64,000 bases of DNA from contig CM060068.1 of the NCBI GenBank assembly GCA_030533445.1, forward strand, positions 37,183,010 to 37,247,009, read 5' to 3'. The notes under the pieces are model-generated. The model saw only the letters and a program-made list of their open reading frames with translations, had not been told where the DNA came from and did no database searches. The position numbers were made by a program, and so were the translations under genes. Positions 36,006 to 49,000 of the stretch are shown here, piece by piece (position 1 is the stretch's first letter; each line of letters begins with the position of its first letter). This stretch comes from Cyprinodon diabolis (Eukaryota > Chordata > Actinopteri > Cyprinodontiformes > Cyprinodontidae).

Positions 36006-38100
36006 TTTGGGGAAACAAAAAGGAGCTCTGGGCAGATTACATGTTCTTTGAACAGTTCCGTATTTGAACAGTTTTAGAATGCACTTAGTTTTCTGATTTG
36101 CTTGTGAATTGTATTCACAACATGTGAGACATGCAAAAATTTTAAAAGCAGTAGCTCAAAATTACAGTTATATATATATATAAATATATCCAACTAAAGA
36201 ATAAGAATATGGGGGAACTGTTGTTTACACGGGTCCTCTTTAACCCTTAAAAGTAAGACACTACAGGTATGAGCGTATCACCATGAGAATGTAACAACAC
36301 AAAGGTCATATAACTTGCTTAACCACCAGCTGTTTAGATGCACGGCTTTTGATAAGTCTACAAAGCTAAAACAGTTGCTGAGAAAAGTTCCACATTCTGC
36401 ACTGCGAACCGCTGTCTGCTTCTCTGACATAGCTATTAGTGTGTCATAAAAAAAAAAAACTTAAGAAAAGCTGAGTTTCTTTTCTTTTTTTTTCATAATG
36501 TGGAATCTAAGCCCTGCAGTCATTGCACAACTCCAAAAAGATACCCTTGTAGCTTTTCACCCTCCTCCGAAATAACATGACCCAAACAAAAAAACTTATT
36601 TCTGCACCTACTAAAATTTGTATAACTAGTTTATACTTTCCTTTGCTTCACATTCTAGCAGATATTGATTTATCCTTGGCATGTTTTAGGAACTATTTCA
36701 GCTAAATCTATAGTTGTCAACAGTCTTGCATCAATTCTTCTTGTAGACCACAATGCATTTGGAATATCTTTGAAATCATTTTCATCAAATTGTGATAGCA
36801 AAGAATGCTGAGTTATTTTAACAAATGCTAAATCTTGGACCCAAGCTTCTGTATTGAACAGAATTTTATAAGGCTGCTTCCATAGTTCTGTGTTAGGGCT
36901 AGAAAACCACCCTTGTTTGTTAATTTGTCAATTTGTGTAGCCGTTATAGTAATGTCTTGTTTCAAAAACTGTTTTGCACAAATTTAAAGTTTTCTACTGT
37001 TCAACTAACAGACTTTTATCCAGTGGATCTGACAATGTGCTTCTAGCATAGTGTATATAGACACAAGTAGATTTTGTTGAAACGCTATTTGTTTTTCCCC
37101 TGTTACCACCGGCCCCTCCCTTGAGCCCAATTATGGTCCAAACTTTGCTTCATAGCTGTTTCTATGTTTTAGCTTGCACAATCCACTTATTTAATCCCTC
37201 TAAATTTTAAAAAAAAATTTTTATTCCCTGTATGTAGCTTGCATGACTAAAATAATTTTCTTGTGGGTTATTAATTTTTAAATTTTGGTTCCGAAATTAT
37301 AGTTTTGGAGACCCTGCAGACGCATTAGGAAGGCTGTCAATTAGAACAATGCTGCATCGCTCCAATGACACCCCCCCCCTGCGCGCTTATGCAGATTTAA
37401 GCTGTCTCCTTCTAAACTGTGTTTCATTATTTTTTGGACACACAAACAACTTAAAAGACCCACAAACATAGAAACACATAATATTAAAACCGGACAAACA
37501 CAACATTAGATCAATTTATTTAGGTTTTCATCGTATCTGCTTTGTGCATGTATCATACTCTAACTTCCACTCCTACAAGTATTTTAAATTACTTGGATCA
37601 ATCTGACACAAATTTTACATCCCCTTTAAAATCTTCTCTATACTCTTCCCTGAACCCATCCTTTTTAATTCTTTTACTCCCCTGACTCACTTTAGTTCTA
37701 TTATTTTATCATTTAGTTCTTATTATTTTATCTTGGAATAGAGGCGTCCCTCAAACCCATATTTTTTCCAAACTATATATTTAAGTAATTATTATTATAA
37801 TTTTTTATTTTTTGTTGGATCCTGCACTTCTACAACTTCTAATCGTAGATTCTAAATTATCTCTAATTTATTTTGACCTTTTCCCATTTGAAAGAATTTA
37901 GTCCAGTACAAACACCTAGGGTATTCTACGCACTGGATGTTTATTCAGCAGGACAGCACCCAAACACTGTTGTGGTAATTTCTGCTTCTACCTTTTCAGG
38001 TGAGAAATTCTTGTCTCTGCATCCACTATCCCTGACACACTCCCACACAGTCACACACACCTTTTCTAAGGCCTAATATATTTTTTTATTTTAACCAACA
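36006..38100 (-). other. Interior of the provirus, unidentified
   Basis: AT-rich and mostly closed in all frames. One open stretch without an ATG (about 36930-36670, - strand, roughly 80 codons) has WKQPYKILFNTEAWVQ-like content that I do not recognise. A homopolymer-rich part lies around 36445-36490. No gag, protease or reverse transcriptase motif is found. Confidence 0.5.
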
Positions 38101-38552
38101 TAGACAAAAAAAACATTTATCGTGTACACTTTTTTAGTCTCCAGCTCCAGGCCCTTGCACGCACCGGATACCCAGATCCCAGATCTGTCAACAAAACTTG
38201 GTTCCGTCAAATATCCCTGCTGCAGCTGCAAACCTTACTATCTCGAGAACAACACAGAGTCCCAGACTCAAACGCACAGAATACCGATCCCAGATCTCTC
38301 ACAACAAACCCTGTTTGTCAAATATTCTAGCGACTACAACTAGTTATAGCTTTCACATGGTCCCAGACCAACTTTTGATCAAAAGCTTTAGGCGTACCCT
38401 TTCTGTGCAGATCAGTCCTCAGCTTGAGTCATCACCAGGATGTCCAGGGCAGGGCTGGACCAACCTATTGGCTCCGTCCGGCAAAGGGTGGACGGCTGTC
38501 GACAGTTTCTTGGCCTTGGTCCCGCACGGTCCTGGACAATTGGATCTTGACT
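38101..38552 (-). other. 5' leader of the provirus with an internal duplication
   Basis: On the - strand the segment after the primer-binding site is non-coding. It contains two imperfect copies of an about 75-bp unit, each with a GATCTGGGATC core and an upstream ATATTTGAC (one around 38165-38215, the other around 38275-38335). Confidence 0.55.
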
Positions 38553-38570
38553 CCCGGAGTTTCAGCACCA
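38553..38570 (-). promoter_or_regulatory. Primer-binding site, tRNA-Phe-like
   Basis: On the - strand TGGTGCTGAAACTCCGGGA starts four bases after the 5' LTR. It resembles the complement of the tRNA-Phe 3' end (TGGTGCCGAAACCCGGGA) with one substitution and one extra base. It fixes the element's orientation. Confidence 0.65.
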
Positions 38571-38574
38571 AAAA

Positions 38575-38945
38575 TGTTGGGTTTTAATCCAGAGAAATGT
38601 GAGTTTAAAAGATTAAAAGGAAATAATCAACACAGAGACAGGGTTTTGTGACGTCAGTGTCTGCAGAGCGGAGAGAAGCTGCTGGCTCGGAAAACCAGCA
38701 CCTTCTCACACAGATCCCTTCATGGCAAAGCCTTTTATTAACAGTTTACAACATCAAACAGGCGGGTCTAAAACAGAAGACCCAGTAATGATTATCTGGG
38801 AGGATGCAGGTAATAAGATAGTGTGAATTGACCAAATGGCTGGATGGAAGTCACACAACCGTGTGATTCTGCCTCATGACATACTGGAAGTCATAAAAGT
38901 TTATAACCCTTCTGGTTGAATCACAGGATAGTTATCACTCTAACA
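38575..38945 (-). repeat. 5' LTR of the provirus
   Basis: The right-hand 371-bp repeat, next to the primer-binding site. TG/CA ends; AATAAA at 38739-38734 (- strand). Confidence 0.93.
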
Positions 38946-39150
38946 GTATATGTTTATATAGATATATACACACATATATATGTACACATACATAAATGTA
39001 CACATTTGCAGATAGATATAGGTTTACATTTAAATATACACATATATACATATATATACAGTATATATATATATACACATATATGTACACATTTACATAT
39101 ATATGTTTACATTTACATATACACATATATGTATACATATGTATGTATAT
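38946..39150. repeat. TATACA/TATG alternating purine-pyrimidine tract
   Basis: Continuation of the microsatellite split by the provirus. Degenerate TA/CA repeats. The overlapping reading frames on both strands are artefacts. Confidence 0.9.
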
Positions 39151-42100
39151 ATATTTTTGTATTAAAGAAATTACACAATATATCTTTAGAATCAAAATAA
39201 CTTATTTAAACTTTAACTCTAATTAACATTAACTCTAATAATAACTCTAATAATATAATGTAGCTCTTGTATAGTTCAAGGTATCAACATTCATGTATTT
39301 GGTTTGATCTTTTTTAAATCAGGAAACTTATGAGGATGCTAAAAAAAATTATATAATTTTTAAATAGAAATAAATTGAAGAAAAAAAAGTATTAATGCAT
39401 TTTAGTAAGCCAACAAAATAATAATTATTTGCCTCTTATTTGTAATTATGATATAATTTGTATAATCCTATATCTAAGATGAGATAAAAATAACATCAGA
39501 CTAATCCCAGCAGTAAGCAAAGTTTCCATTTAATGAAGGAAAAATGTCACAAACCCCTGTGAGTCATGTGTTCATTAAATTACAACATTGGCACTCCTAC
39601 AACTTTGTGAATGGGTCAACTCCAGTGATGACGCTGCAGCAGTATTTTATGAATGGACTCCCCTCTGATGACATGTAGAAAGGCTTTTATTGAGGAAAGA
39701 GTGCATCAGTTTTGCCATTGCCATGGCTTCATGTGAGAAAGTGATGATCGCCATCAAATGTAATCACATGCAGGGAAGCAGATGGGAATATCAGTAGGTT
39801 CTCGTGAAAAGTGTGTAATTCTTTCGAGGAAATCTGTCTCTTTTTCTTTTCTTAAACGTCGTTTCCTGAAAGTCAGTTTTCAGTTTCAGAAAGTCATCCA
39901 TTTTATAATAAAAGGGTGGTTTGGCTTCAAACCTTTTCCCTTTTTTTAACTAAAGCCCAAACTTGTTTTCTCTCTTTTGCATAGATATCAATATTTAGAC
40001 CATGGGAAAAAGAGTATCTTAACATATTTTTTTATTTCCAAATTTCTGACAGAACTTCAACAAAAAATGTTGTATTTATTTATTTTTTTTCTTTATTCTG
40101 ACTGCATGCAACAAATAGCATTTCCAGGACAGCATTAGATTCACTCCCTCATCACATATGATTCTTCATTATAATTTTCTCTAAATCAAAGATGTCCAGA
40201 TTGAAAAGTCATATTTTTCCTTCAGGTCTAGAAATCTCTTCATTTCAAAATTTCACCGCTGTACAAAGCAACGTTAATTCTTACACTCACTAAATTCCAT
40301 TAGCAGTACACTGTCTTCCCATGCATTGGTACTATGTCCCTTTTTCATGTTTTCTGGTTCCCACAGATACAGTTTTTCTGCAGTTTAACCTTAACATTTT
40401 ATGGTAAGATACATTTGGAAGACTATGAGTATTCACCTAAAAAAACACGTTTTCAAAGCTAAATCTGGTTGTGTTATTTTTTTTACATAATTAATTGACT
40501 TTGACTTTAATTCCTGTATCAGATCAACATTAAAACAATAAAGGAAATACATGAGAATAGTTTTTAACACTTTAACAAGTCAGAGATTATTCCATAGAAT
40601 CAGCGCTGAGGCTTTTACAGATTGATTCAACACATTGGCACTCTGAAATCCAAAAGCCCAGATCTCTGGGATTCTCCAGTTTTTTAACTAACTGCACTCA
40701 TTTCCTTTGGAAGCTTCCTTAACAAATCTGTGAAACAAAAAATATATATGTGCCACAAATGTTCTTTTCTGTTAACAACAGATGTTTTACTATTTAAGTA
40801 CGGTATACTCTTTGTTATGTGAGATTTGTATGCATTTAGAGTAACAACTCTCCACTTCATCCCTGTTTCCTTTCATTAACCCCTTGAGCCCAGCCCATCT
40901 GACACATGCTCACATTTATCTATTTATAGAAATTGCTAAAACTCAGTAATATGGTGTTTCATTTACATGCCCTTAAAAATAGGGCTTTAAAATGTCTAAA
41001 ACATGTTTTAAAATGATTTTTATTTTATAGCTGTGTAAACAAAATGAGATTTAAAATTCCACCTGAAATGTGTGACTCTGCAGGAGTAATGCAACAGCAG
41101 GCATTCATTTTTAGCCACACCCCCTAATGGTTGGCATCATTGGAAACTAGAGGCTCAGACCTTTCCAAGGAGGGGCTGGATGTAATTGGGTAACTATTTC
41201 AGGTGGTGTAGCCAGCATCCGTTACATAAGATTTCTCTGTTATTTTTAGTTTCTATTGAGTTTGGTGATAACATTGTGTGTTCAATGGTAAATTTCAATG
41301 AAACAACGGCTAAATCTTAGGAGCAAAGGCTTTGCCTTAGGCAGAAGATCTTCAATAATGAAAATCAGCATATTTGTCTAGTCAGATTCCCTTTTATGAA
41401 TGGAAAATCACATTTCCGCCTAGCACACTGCCCACTAAAACCTTTGTGGAACAATCATGCTTCAATTTATTCAGGAGTTATAGTCAAGATGTTGATCTAC
41501 AAGGTCTGAGGTTTCATCCAGAGTTACTAATGGGGTTTCAATGTGCAAATTGGCGTGGCTAAATATCTTTCATTCTTTCTATGTTTAATCCCCTATAAAT
41601 CAAACATGGTGACGTATACAATAGTGGTTTCACCTGAAAAAATGACTCAATGCCTTTCTGTCTTATAAATACAAGCAATTATATTTCCAAGTCATAGTTT
41701 GGGAGCTGAGCTTTATTCACTTCTGTAATTTCAGGCGGAATTTGCTCCTAAGACCCTCTGAACTTAAGGGGTTAAAGAAGCTAAAAGAACTAATGTCAGC
41801 AAAACAGTTCAGCATGAGCTCATTATAATCTGCCTCATAGCCCATGGCTCGACTAAATGAAAGGTCTAACATGAAGCAACACGATGCAGTGATATTGTCA
41901 GTGCTCACAAAACATTTTGATAAGTTTTGCATTTTTATTTAATGATGCAAATAAATCAGCATCAACATGCATCAGCCATTACTGTTTGCCATTCACTATG
42001 AATGTTTCTTTAAAGAGTAAAATACATTTATGATATAAGGTGTTTAAAATTTTAGAAATCATCAAACTAATGTGTATTGTCTTTTTAAGTTTTGAAAGTC

Positions 42101-42969
42101 GGCTATATAAACAAAAGCTTCGATTTTTCCAACAATTATAGGAAAATTAGAAAAGTAGTTAAAATTGCATTAATGTAGAATTATATAAATTAAAGTACAG
42201 TTAGCTACAGTTATGCACAAAATAATTCGTACACCTGCCAGTTGTAGATTTAGAATATGTTTTTTCAGCTTTGAAGTTTATTTCTAACCAAAAATGAGAC
42301 ACTCATAACTCAAAAGATGACAAAACAACTTAAAAACAATATTAATGACAAACACAGTCAAATAGTAATCCTTTTATATTACCAATTTAAGAAAATATCT
42401 CCCATTAAAAGTTAGTTGTAACCATCTCAATAACCAGAGGTTAGATCTTTACCAGCACTGCAGCAATTTATAAATAAATGGGAATAAAAACTGAATTATA
42501 ATAATAGTTTTTCTTCAAATATTTCTTTCATTGCTTCTTCATTTTGGAGACCTTTGATACAGTGACTTTGAACACATTATTATGACTAATCATGTGGTTG
42601 TATTGGTAACCCCCTGCGGTTAAAACTAAGTGTGGGAGTGCCAGCAGTTTTATGACGACTTCTATGATGTCACAGTTCACGGTCAATAAAAGCCATGAAA
42701 TAAAGCCAGTAGGTTCAAATTTTAAATGATCTTAGGAGATAAAACAAGCTATGCTCCAGGATTTGCACTCTGATTTTAGATTTTCGTTTTCTGCATTATA
42801 ACCTTTATGTTTATTTTTGCTTAAGCTTTTCTTTATGTATATTGACTGGACTATTCCCACATAGAGCATTTGAGCCAATCCTGCTCTGTTGAACCCAAAG
42901 ACGAGAGTGTTTCACCTTTTATCGTTGGATCTTATTGCTTAAATCCTTGTGTCCCTGCAGACTGCCACC
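39151..42969. other. Intergenic region upstream of il1r2
   Basis: About 3.8 kb with no exon, transposon end or strong repeat that I can support. The final part, to 42960, includes the likely 5' UTR of il1r2. ccctgcag at 42953-42960 just before the start codon could be the acceptor of an upstream untranslated exon, but no donor can be assigned. Confidence 0.45.
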
Positions 42970-43054
42970 ATGCTCTGCTTGGCATTTATGTTTGCCATGG
43001 TCTTTGCCACAGGTGTTCATGGAGGTCGTCTACTACCTCCCCTGCCTATGAAAG
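42970..43054 (+). CDS. il1r2: il1r2 exon 1: start and signal peptide
   Basis: ATG in GCCACCATG context. It encodes MLCLAFMFAMVFATGVHGGR, a hydrophobic signal peptide with likely cleavage after VHG, then LLPPLPMK. 85 nt, phase 1; donor gtgaat at 43055. Confidence 0.9.
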
Positions 43055-46000
43055 GTGAATATTTTTTTATATATTGTTCACATTACGTCAGGATTTTATA
43101 AGGCATGTTTGTGTGTTTTCTCTCAGAAGATTCTCACTTTAGCTTAACGACAGTGTAAACATGCAGTACTGCATTATGAGAACTACCCCAATTTATTTTT
43201 GCTATGGGAATCTATCCTGGCTAGATTTAACACAATCCTGGCTAGATTGATGCATTTGATCAAGTATCCCTGCAGCATTATTATGAAAAATAATGTTATT
43301 TTTTTCCTTATTGGCATTTTTCTGTTAAAAACAAATGATTTGAAAAAAAAAAAAAATCAACATGAATATTGTAATCAGTAGTGCTTAGTTTCTGGATGGT
43401 GTTTCCTCTGCAGATGGCTGTTATCAGGCGTCCCCAGAAGTGGAGGTTTTTAGAGTGGAGGGGGAGGCTGTAATCCTCCACTTTCCGATATTCATGCGAG
43501 TTCTTCAAGTCCGTAAAATCGCTCCACCACTAGAAAAGTATCTCATCAGCAGGAACAACGGAAGCGATGAACTGAGGTATCAGAGCGATGGCCGTGTGCA
43601 GCAGCAGGGTAAAGAGCTATGGTTCCTTCCAGCTCAACCTTCAGACTCGGGGAAATACACCTGCACTTACAGGTACACTGTCATATCCAGCCTCCAATTT
43701 CAATTTTTTATTCTATATTCAGCAATAAAATTCAGAGGTGTTATAAGATTAAGATTTTAAAATGTATTGATATTTGCAAAAATACACATTTTTTAGCCAA
43801 ATCAGAGGTTTTATATATAAGTTAATCAAGTATGCCTCTAGATAAGTTCAATCAAAAGTAAAAAGTAGCCATTAGGATACTACCTAAGAGGCTATTCCAC
43901 CACCTATTGATTTGGTTTGATTAAACATTTATTAAAAAAGATAAGTTATCTGTCAGACATATATTTATATACCTTCTCAACAATACTTGCAGTATGACAT
44001 GTATATACTGGTAAGGCACTTATAGTTTAATATTACAGATGCTGAAAGACAAAAAAAAATGATTTCATATTAATAGAATAAAAGTTATTATTTCCAAAGA
44101 ATAAGAAAAAGTTGAAAGCAAATAAATCTTAACCCAAATAAAATTCCATTACAATAAATTAATATATTTCCCTGCAATGACTTCATTTTACCTCGTTACC
44201 TCGTTTTTGTATTTTTATGAATTGGTTCATATTTTTACTCTCCTTACAGCTCCATAGCTCTAGGCCTGTTGCAGTGAAGGGAAATGTTCTAAGTGGTTCG
44301 AAGATGAACCGATTGGATTATATTGTGCATATAACTATTAAAACCAACATAACGGATAAGGCAAAGTGCTTTTTTCTGCAGAAAGATTTGTTGTTGGAAT
44401 GAATTCTCATCTTAACTACATTTCCATATGGTTCCACAATATCGTGAGCTGATCAGAACTGATGCATCTTTTCAGTATTTGGTATGGAAACACTGGAATA
44501 ACGATCTAGAAATTAGTACAATTTTCTCAATTTGATTTGAGTAGGTAAATGAGATGATTTGCCAATGGAATGAGTGTTTTTACTCTTAAAATATTTAGAT
44601 AAAATGCACTTGAAATACAACAATGCTATTTTGTTTTCTTATCTTAAATGTAAATTGTTTTTTCTATTGGCAAAATGTCTCTTTTATCTTCTCAATTCAA
44701 GAACAAATTCACTTATTTTAAAGCTACAGTGTGTAATAATTACAGGGATATACAGTCAGAAATGTAATATATTATACATAACTATGTTATTTTATCATCA
44801 TCTACGAGCTCAGCCTCTTAACCTTAATATTTGCGTTGCCTTAGAATTCGTTATTTATAATTACATAGGAGCGGGTCTCGCAGCCATGGAGGCAGACATC
44901 TTTGCGCTACGGCAGCGCAGAGCCAACAAACTAGTGATTGTGAGATCGCCAAAATGTCACAACGATGTAGAAAAAATAACGGGTATATTATTATCTTAGG
45001 TCTACATGAAATCTATACCCTACACAGACTAATGAAATACTATCTGTAAAATTATCTATGTAAACAAACCTCATCACTTGAGAAGGTAGGTGATGCAGAC
45101 GTCGTGGAAGACATTTTGTCCCGTAATGCTCGCCGTACTGTTGGGGGGGAGAAACGGTGGGGGGGGGGATGTTCATGTTGCTGCAGTCTGACCACTAGAT
45201 GTCGCTAAAAGTTACACACTGTAGCTTTAAGAAAAAATTACTTATTTAGATTTTGATTTTTTCCGTGTATGTTTGCCTCATTGACTCTTTCCGTATAAGT
45301 CGCTTCAATCTGTTCCCCTGATGTATATTTAATTTTATTTTTGCTAAATACAAATTTTTTACTTTATATTAAAGAGTAAAATGTTTGTCACTTCAAACCC
45401 TTCAGAATAATAAAAACACAGTAATGGTATATGACAGCTGTTTCTAATGATCACCAATGATATTCGTATCAGTGAAGATATCTCCTTAGCGAAGCCACAT
45501 GCGGTGGGTAGAGCAGCCAAAGGTTTTCTTTCTCAAATCAGTTAGCATTTGGTTTAAAATATCCTTTAAAACTAAAATATGTGGTGAAACAGAGCTAAAA
45601 TTATAGCTTTTTTTCTAAAGCCAATGGAGTTACTTTACTGAGTTTATGTAAATAGTTAAATACTACCTCACTGGAATAAATCTAAATCTAGATAAGTCAT
45701 TTTATCTTAAACTAAGAGCATTTGTTCTTGAATTGTGAAGGTAAAAGGGAAGTTTTGCCAATGGAATAAGACAATTTACATTTAAAATAAGAAAATGCAA
45801 TTGCATTGTCTTATTTCAAGTGCATAAGAGCAAAAACAATCATGCCATTGGCAAATCATCTCATTTAACTACTCAAAATAAGGGTAAATACACTTAATTT
45901 AAGAAATTTCCACTTATTATTGTTTTTCCAGTGCACTGATCATGTTCTACACTAGAAAACGGTCTAGAAATATGTAGAAATTTCTTAAATTAAGTGTATT

Positions 46001-49000
46001 TACCCTTAATTTGAGTAGGTAAATTAGATGATTAGACAATAGAATGAGTATTTTTACTCTTAAAATAATATATTTAGATAAAATGAACTTGCAATAACAC
46101 AATACAATTGTGTTTTCTTATTTTAAATGTAAATTGTCTTGTTCCATTGGCAAAATGTATTTTTTTTACTTATTTAAAAAAATTACTTATATAGATTTAG
46201 ATTTTTTCCTGTGTATTTTTTTAACTCGATTAAGTAGATATAAATGGAATCATGTTAAAAAGTTTCTGTGTTTTTTATTTATTAATTATGAATGTGCACC
46301 TATTACCACGAACAACCTTTTCTTTCTTTTCTTTTAATAAACAAAAACCTTCACTCTAAGTTGGGATATTACCTCTGACAGCATGCATCTGACTTATCTC
46401 TATGCTCCTCTGTGCAGAAATGAAACCTACTGTGTTACTGGGAGCATCACGTTGCATGTATACCAGTCATCCTCTGTGGACATAGAGAAGCTGTCCTACC
46501 CATGGCCTGCCTTAGTGGGAGAGAAAGTGGAATTTAACTGTCCCTCTCTGGAATCTTTCAACCAGACAGACAGACCAATCCAGTGGTACAAGGTGAGGAA
46601 ATGAACCTTACAGTTGGGATTTCTCTGTTATTTAACCTAGAGCCTGATCGACAGCTAACAGCATCTTATTACAGGACTCCAACCCCACTCCTCTGCAGCC
46701 AGGCAGAGCTACCCTGATGATCCCTGCTGTAAAGCGCTCCCATGCAGGAGTTTACACCTGTCAGCTAACGGCGCTCATTCACAACCAGCAGTACAAAGTC
46801 AGCAGAGCTTTCCTGCTTCATGTAAAAGGTTGGTGTTGAGCAATTTTATTTCTAAGCTCTAAAACCCATTAAAATGTTCACCTTTGTATAGACTTATAGT
46901 GGATATTTCACTGAACAATACATCATTTAATCAATTCACTATACTGAATTATATTTATACTTAATTTAAAGTGACAGTTATTCTGTAGATAAAAAGATAT
47001 CTGCTTCTCATTAAGTTTATCTTCAGTTATTAAATAATCATGTCTGATTCGGTGGTTTAATCAGTGAAAAAGAACAAGTGTGCCCTGCCCTCTGCTGGCT
47101 AAACAGACACATTACATTGACACAACTTATGCAAGATTAAAGAAGCATAAAGGAACCTAAAGAATAGTTTATACTACCAATGCTTTAAAAAATGTTTTCA
47201 CAATACATCCATAAACTTAAATCTATCTCAAATAGATCAATATAAACATATCAATGGTGCAGAATAAACAAGAAATTCTACATGTATTGCACTGCAACAA
47301 CCACCTAAAAAACTCACCTAAATATTTGAGTGTAAAGGTGCTTATTAAAATCTAATATGAAACAAATGCTCTGTAAAACCCTGAAATGTATTTTAGGGAA
47401 CATTAGTCATTGGAGTAAAGTGTTGGAGAGTTTTATAACAAGTTTAGGTTATAAGACTGTATCTTCAAACTGTTGATATAAAAACTGTTTAAATTTGATG
47501 TCTTAAATAGCACTGTTTGACTGAATCGGTTGATATGGCTGAGAAAATCTTCCTTTGTGGAAAAGTAGCAGCATTGTTTAGTTGCTGAAGGAAAATCCTA
47601 ATTATACTCCATTGCATTTTTTTCATAATAGTTTAAGTGAATACACTACGCATGTCGGAAACATCCTGAGCACACCGTGTTGTGGCAAGGCTGCCATCAT
47701 TGCAAAAAAACGATAAAAGAGAAAGAGATTTAGTTCTCAATGAAATAAAAGATAAACTTAATTTACAGAAAGAGCTTAAATACACACCCGGATGTCAGGA
47801 TGGCCTAGGCAAGATTTAATTTAGGGTATTAAAATCTCATTTAGAACATTGACCAAATCTTTAAAATAGAAGTTCTTGGATATTCTCAGTCTAGTCTGAC
47901 TAAGCTTGGTCAGTTTTCAAGGTGCCAGATGGTACAGATCTGTTAAAAGTGACTCAGATTCAGCAGTAGTAGCAGCATAGGGTTGTTCTAAAGGGTTGTT
48001 GTAAAGTGTCTTGAGATGACATGTGTTGTGAATTGGAGATCGGTCTGTTTTTTTGGAGATCAGCCTGTTTTCCAGTGTAGTCCTGTTTCTCTGACTGTGA
48101 CTAACTGGATGTGCTCTCTTCATCCTCTGACTTGGGAGCTGGCTTGGAGCTCGTCTGCCTGGCTGTGTGTTTCCTGGACAGGGCCGCCTTTTACAGCTGC
48201 TTTTTGTATCTCTGCTTCTGTCTCCTTGAACCCCAGTCGGCCTCGGCAGATGGCCGCTCACACTGAGGCTGGTTCTGCTGGAGGTTTCTTCCTGTTAAAA
48301 GAGAGTTTTTCCTCTCCACTGTCGCTACAAGCATGCTTAGTGTGAGGGATTGCCGTTAAATCAATGAGTCGATGCAATCAACTGGTTTTCCTTAGATAGA
48401 AAACGTTGAATCAATTTGACTGGATGATCTGATTAACTGTAAAGTGCCTTGAGATGACTTGTGTTGTGAATTGGCGTTATAGAAAGAAGTTGAATTCAAT
48501 TGGTACTGTATATAAAATGAATTTAACTGAATTCTATAAAGTGAAAACTAAGAGTATAGAAATATGCTTTTGATCTTTTACACAGTTTGTAAAAACGGCT
48601 GAAAACAGGCATAATCTTCTTAAAATCACAATTTTCCATCACACAGAGGTGGTACATCCCATAACTAGCTATAAAAATTTGATATTTGCGGTTTCCTTTT
48701 GTAAGGAGCATTTCTTATTTAAAGGTTTTACTGTCAGTGATGGTGTGGGATGAGAATGTCTCATTTGGGTTCTTATTCTGGATGCTTTTTCTGCCAGGTT
48801 CAGACCCTGCAATCACTACCTCATTGCCTGATGTCAGCACACCATCAGAACCAGCTCAGCCCAGCAGTAGCGCTCCCAGTACCACCAGTGGTGAGTCATC
48901 TTTGATTTCTGCAACCCTTTAGTAATCCAGCTTCCTATTGAAAGTAGTCAAATTAGACGTATCTGATAGATTTGAATTTTTTTACCCTAACTGCAGTAAT

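Larger units (their letters stand above)
35001..38945 (-). mobile_element. Endogenous retrovirus-like LTR element, young LTRs, defective interior
   Basis: Two 371-bp direct repeats (35001-35371 and 38575-38945) begin TG and end CA. They are flanked by the 5-bp duplication GTATA (34996-35000 and 38946-38950). On the - strand a primer-binding site lies next to the right copy and a polypurine tract next to the left copy, so transcription runs right to left. I count seven substitutions between the LTRs (about 2%). Only short pieces of coding homology remain: an integrase C-terminus and a probable envelope start. The gag, protease and reverse-transcriptase genes are not recognisable, so the copy cannot be autonomous. 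Confidence 0.9.
43673..46417 (+). other. il1r2 intron 2 with MITEs
   Basis: A 2.7-kb intron. It contains a 174-bp segment duplicated at 50440, and three MITE copies (44491-45267 with a nested TTAA element, 45669-45933, 45950-46213). No coding sequence recognised. Confidence 0.75.

Noticed and set aside
36670..36930. Calling the proviral open stretch an envelope gene
   Set aside because: Its position upstream of the integrase remnant does not fit env, and I recognise no diagnostic motif. It is left unidentified.
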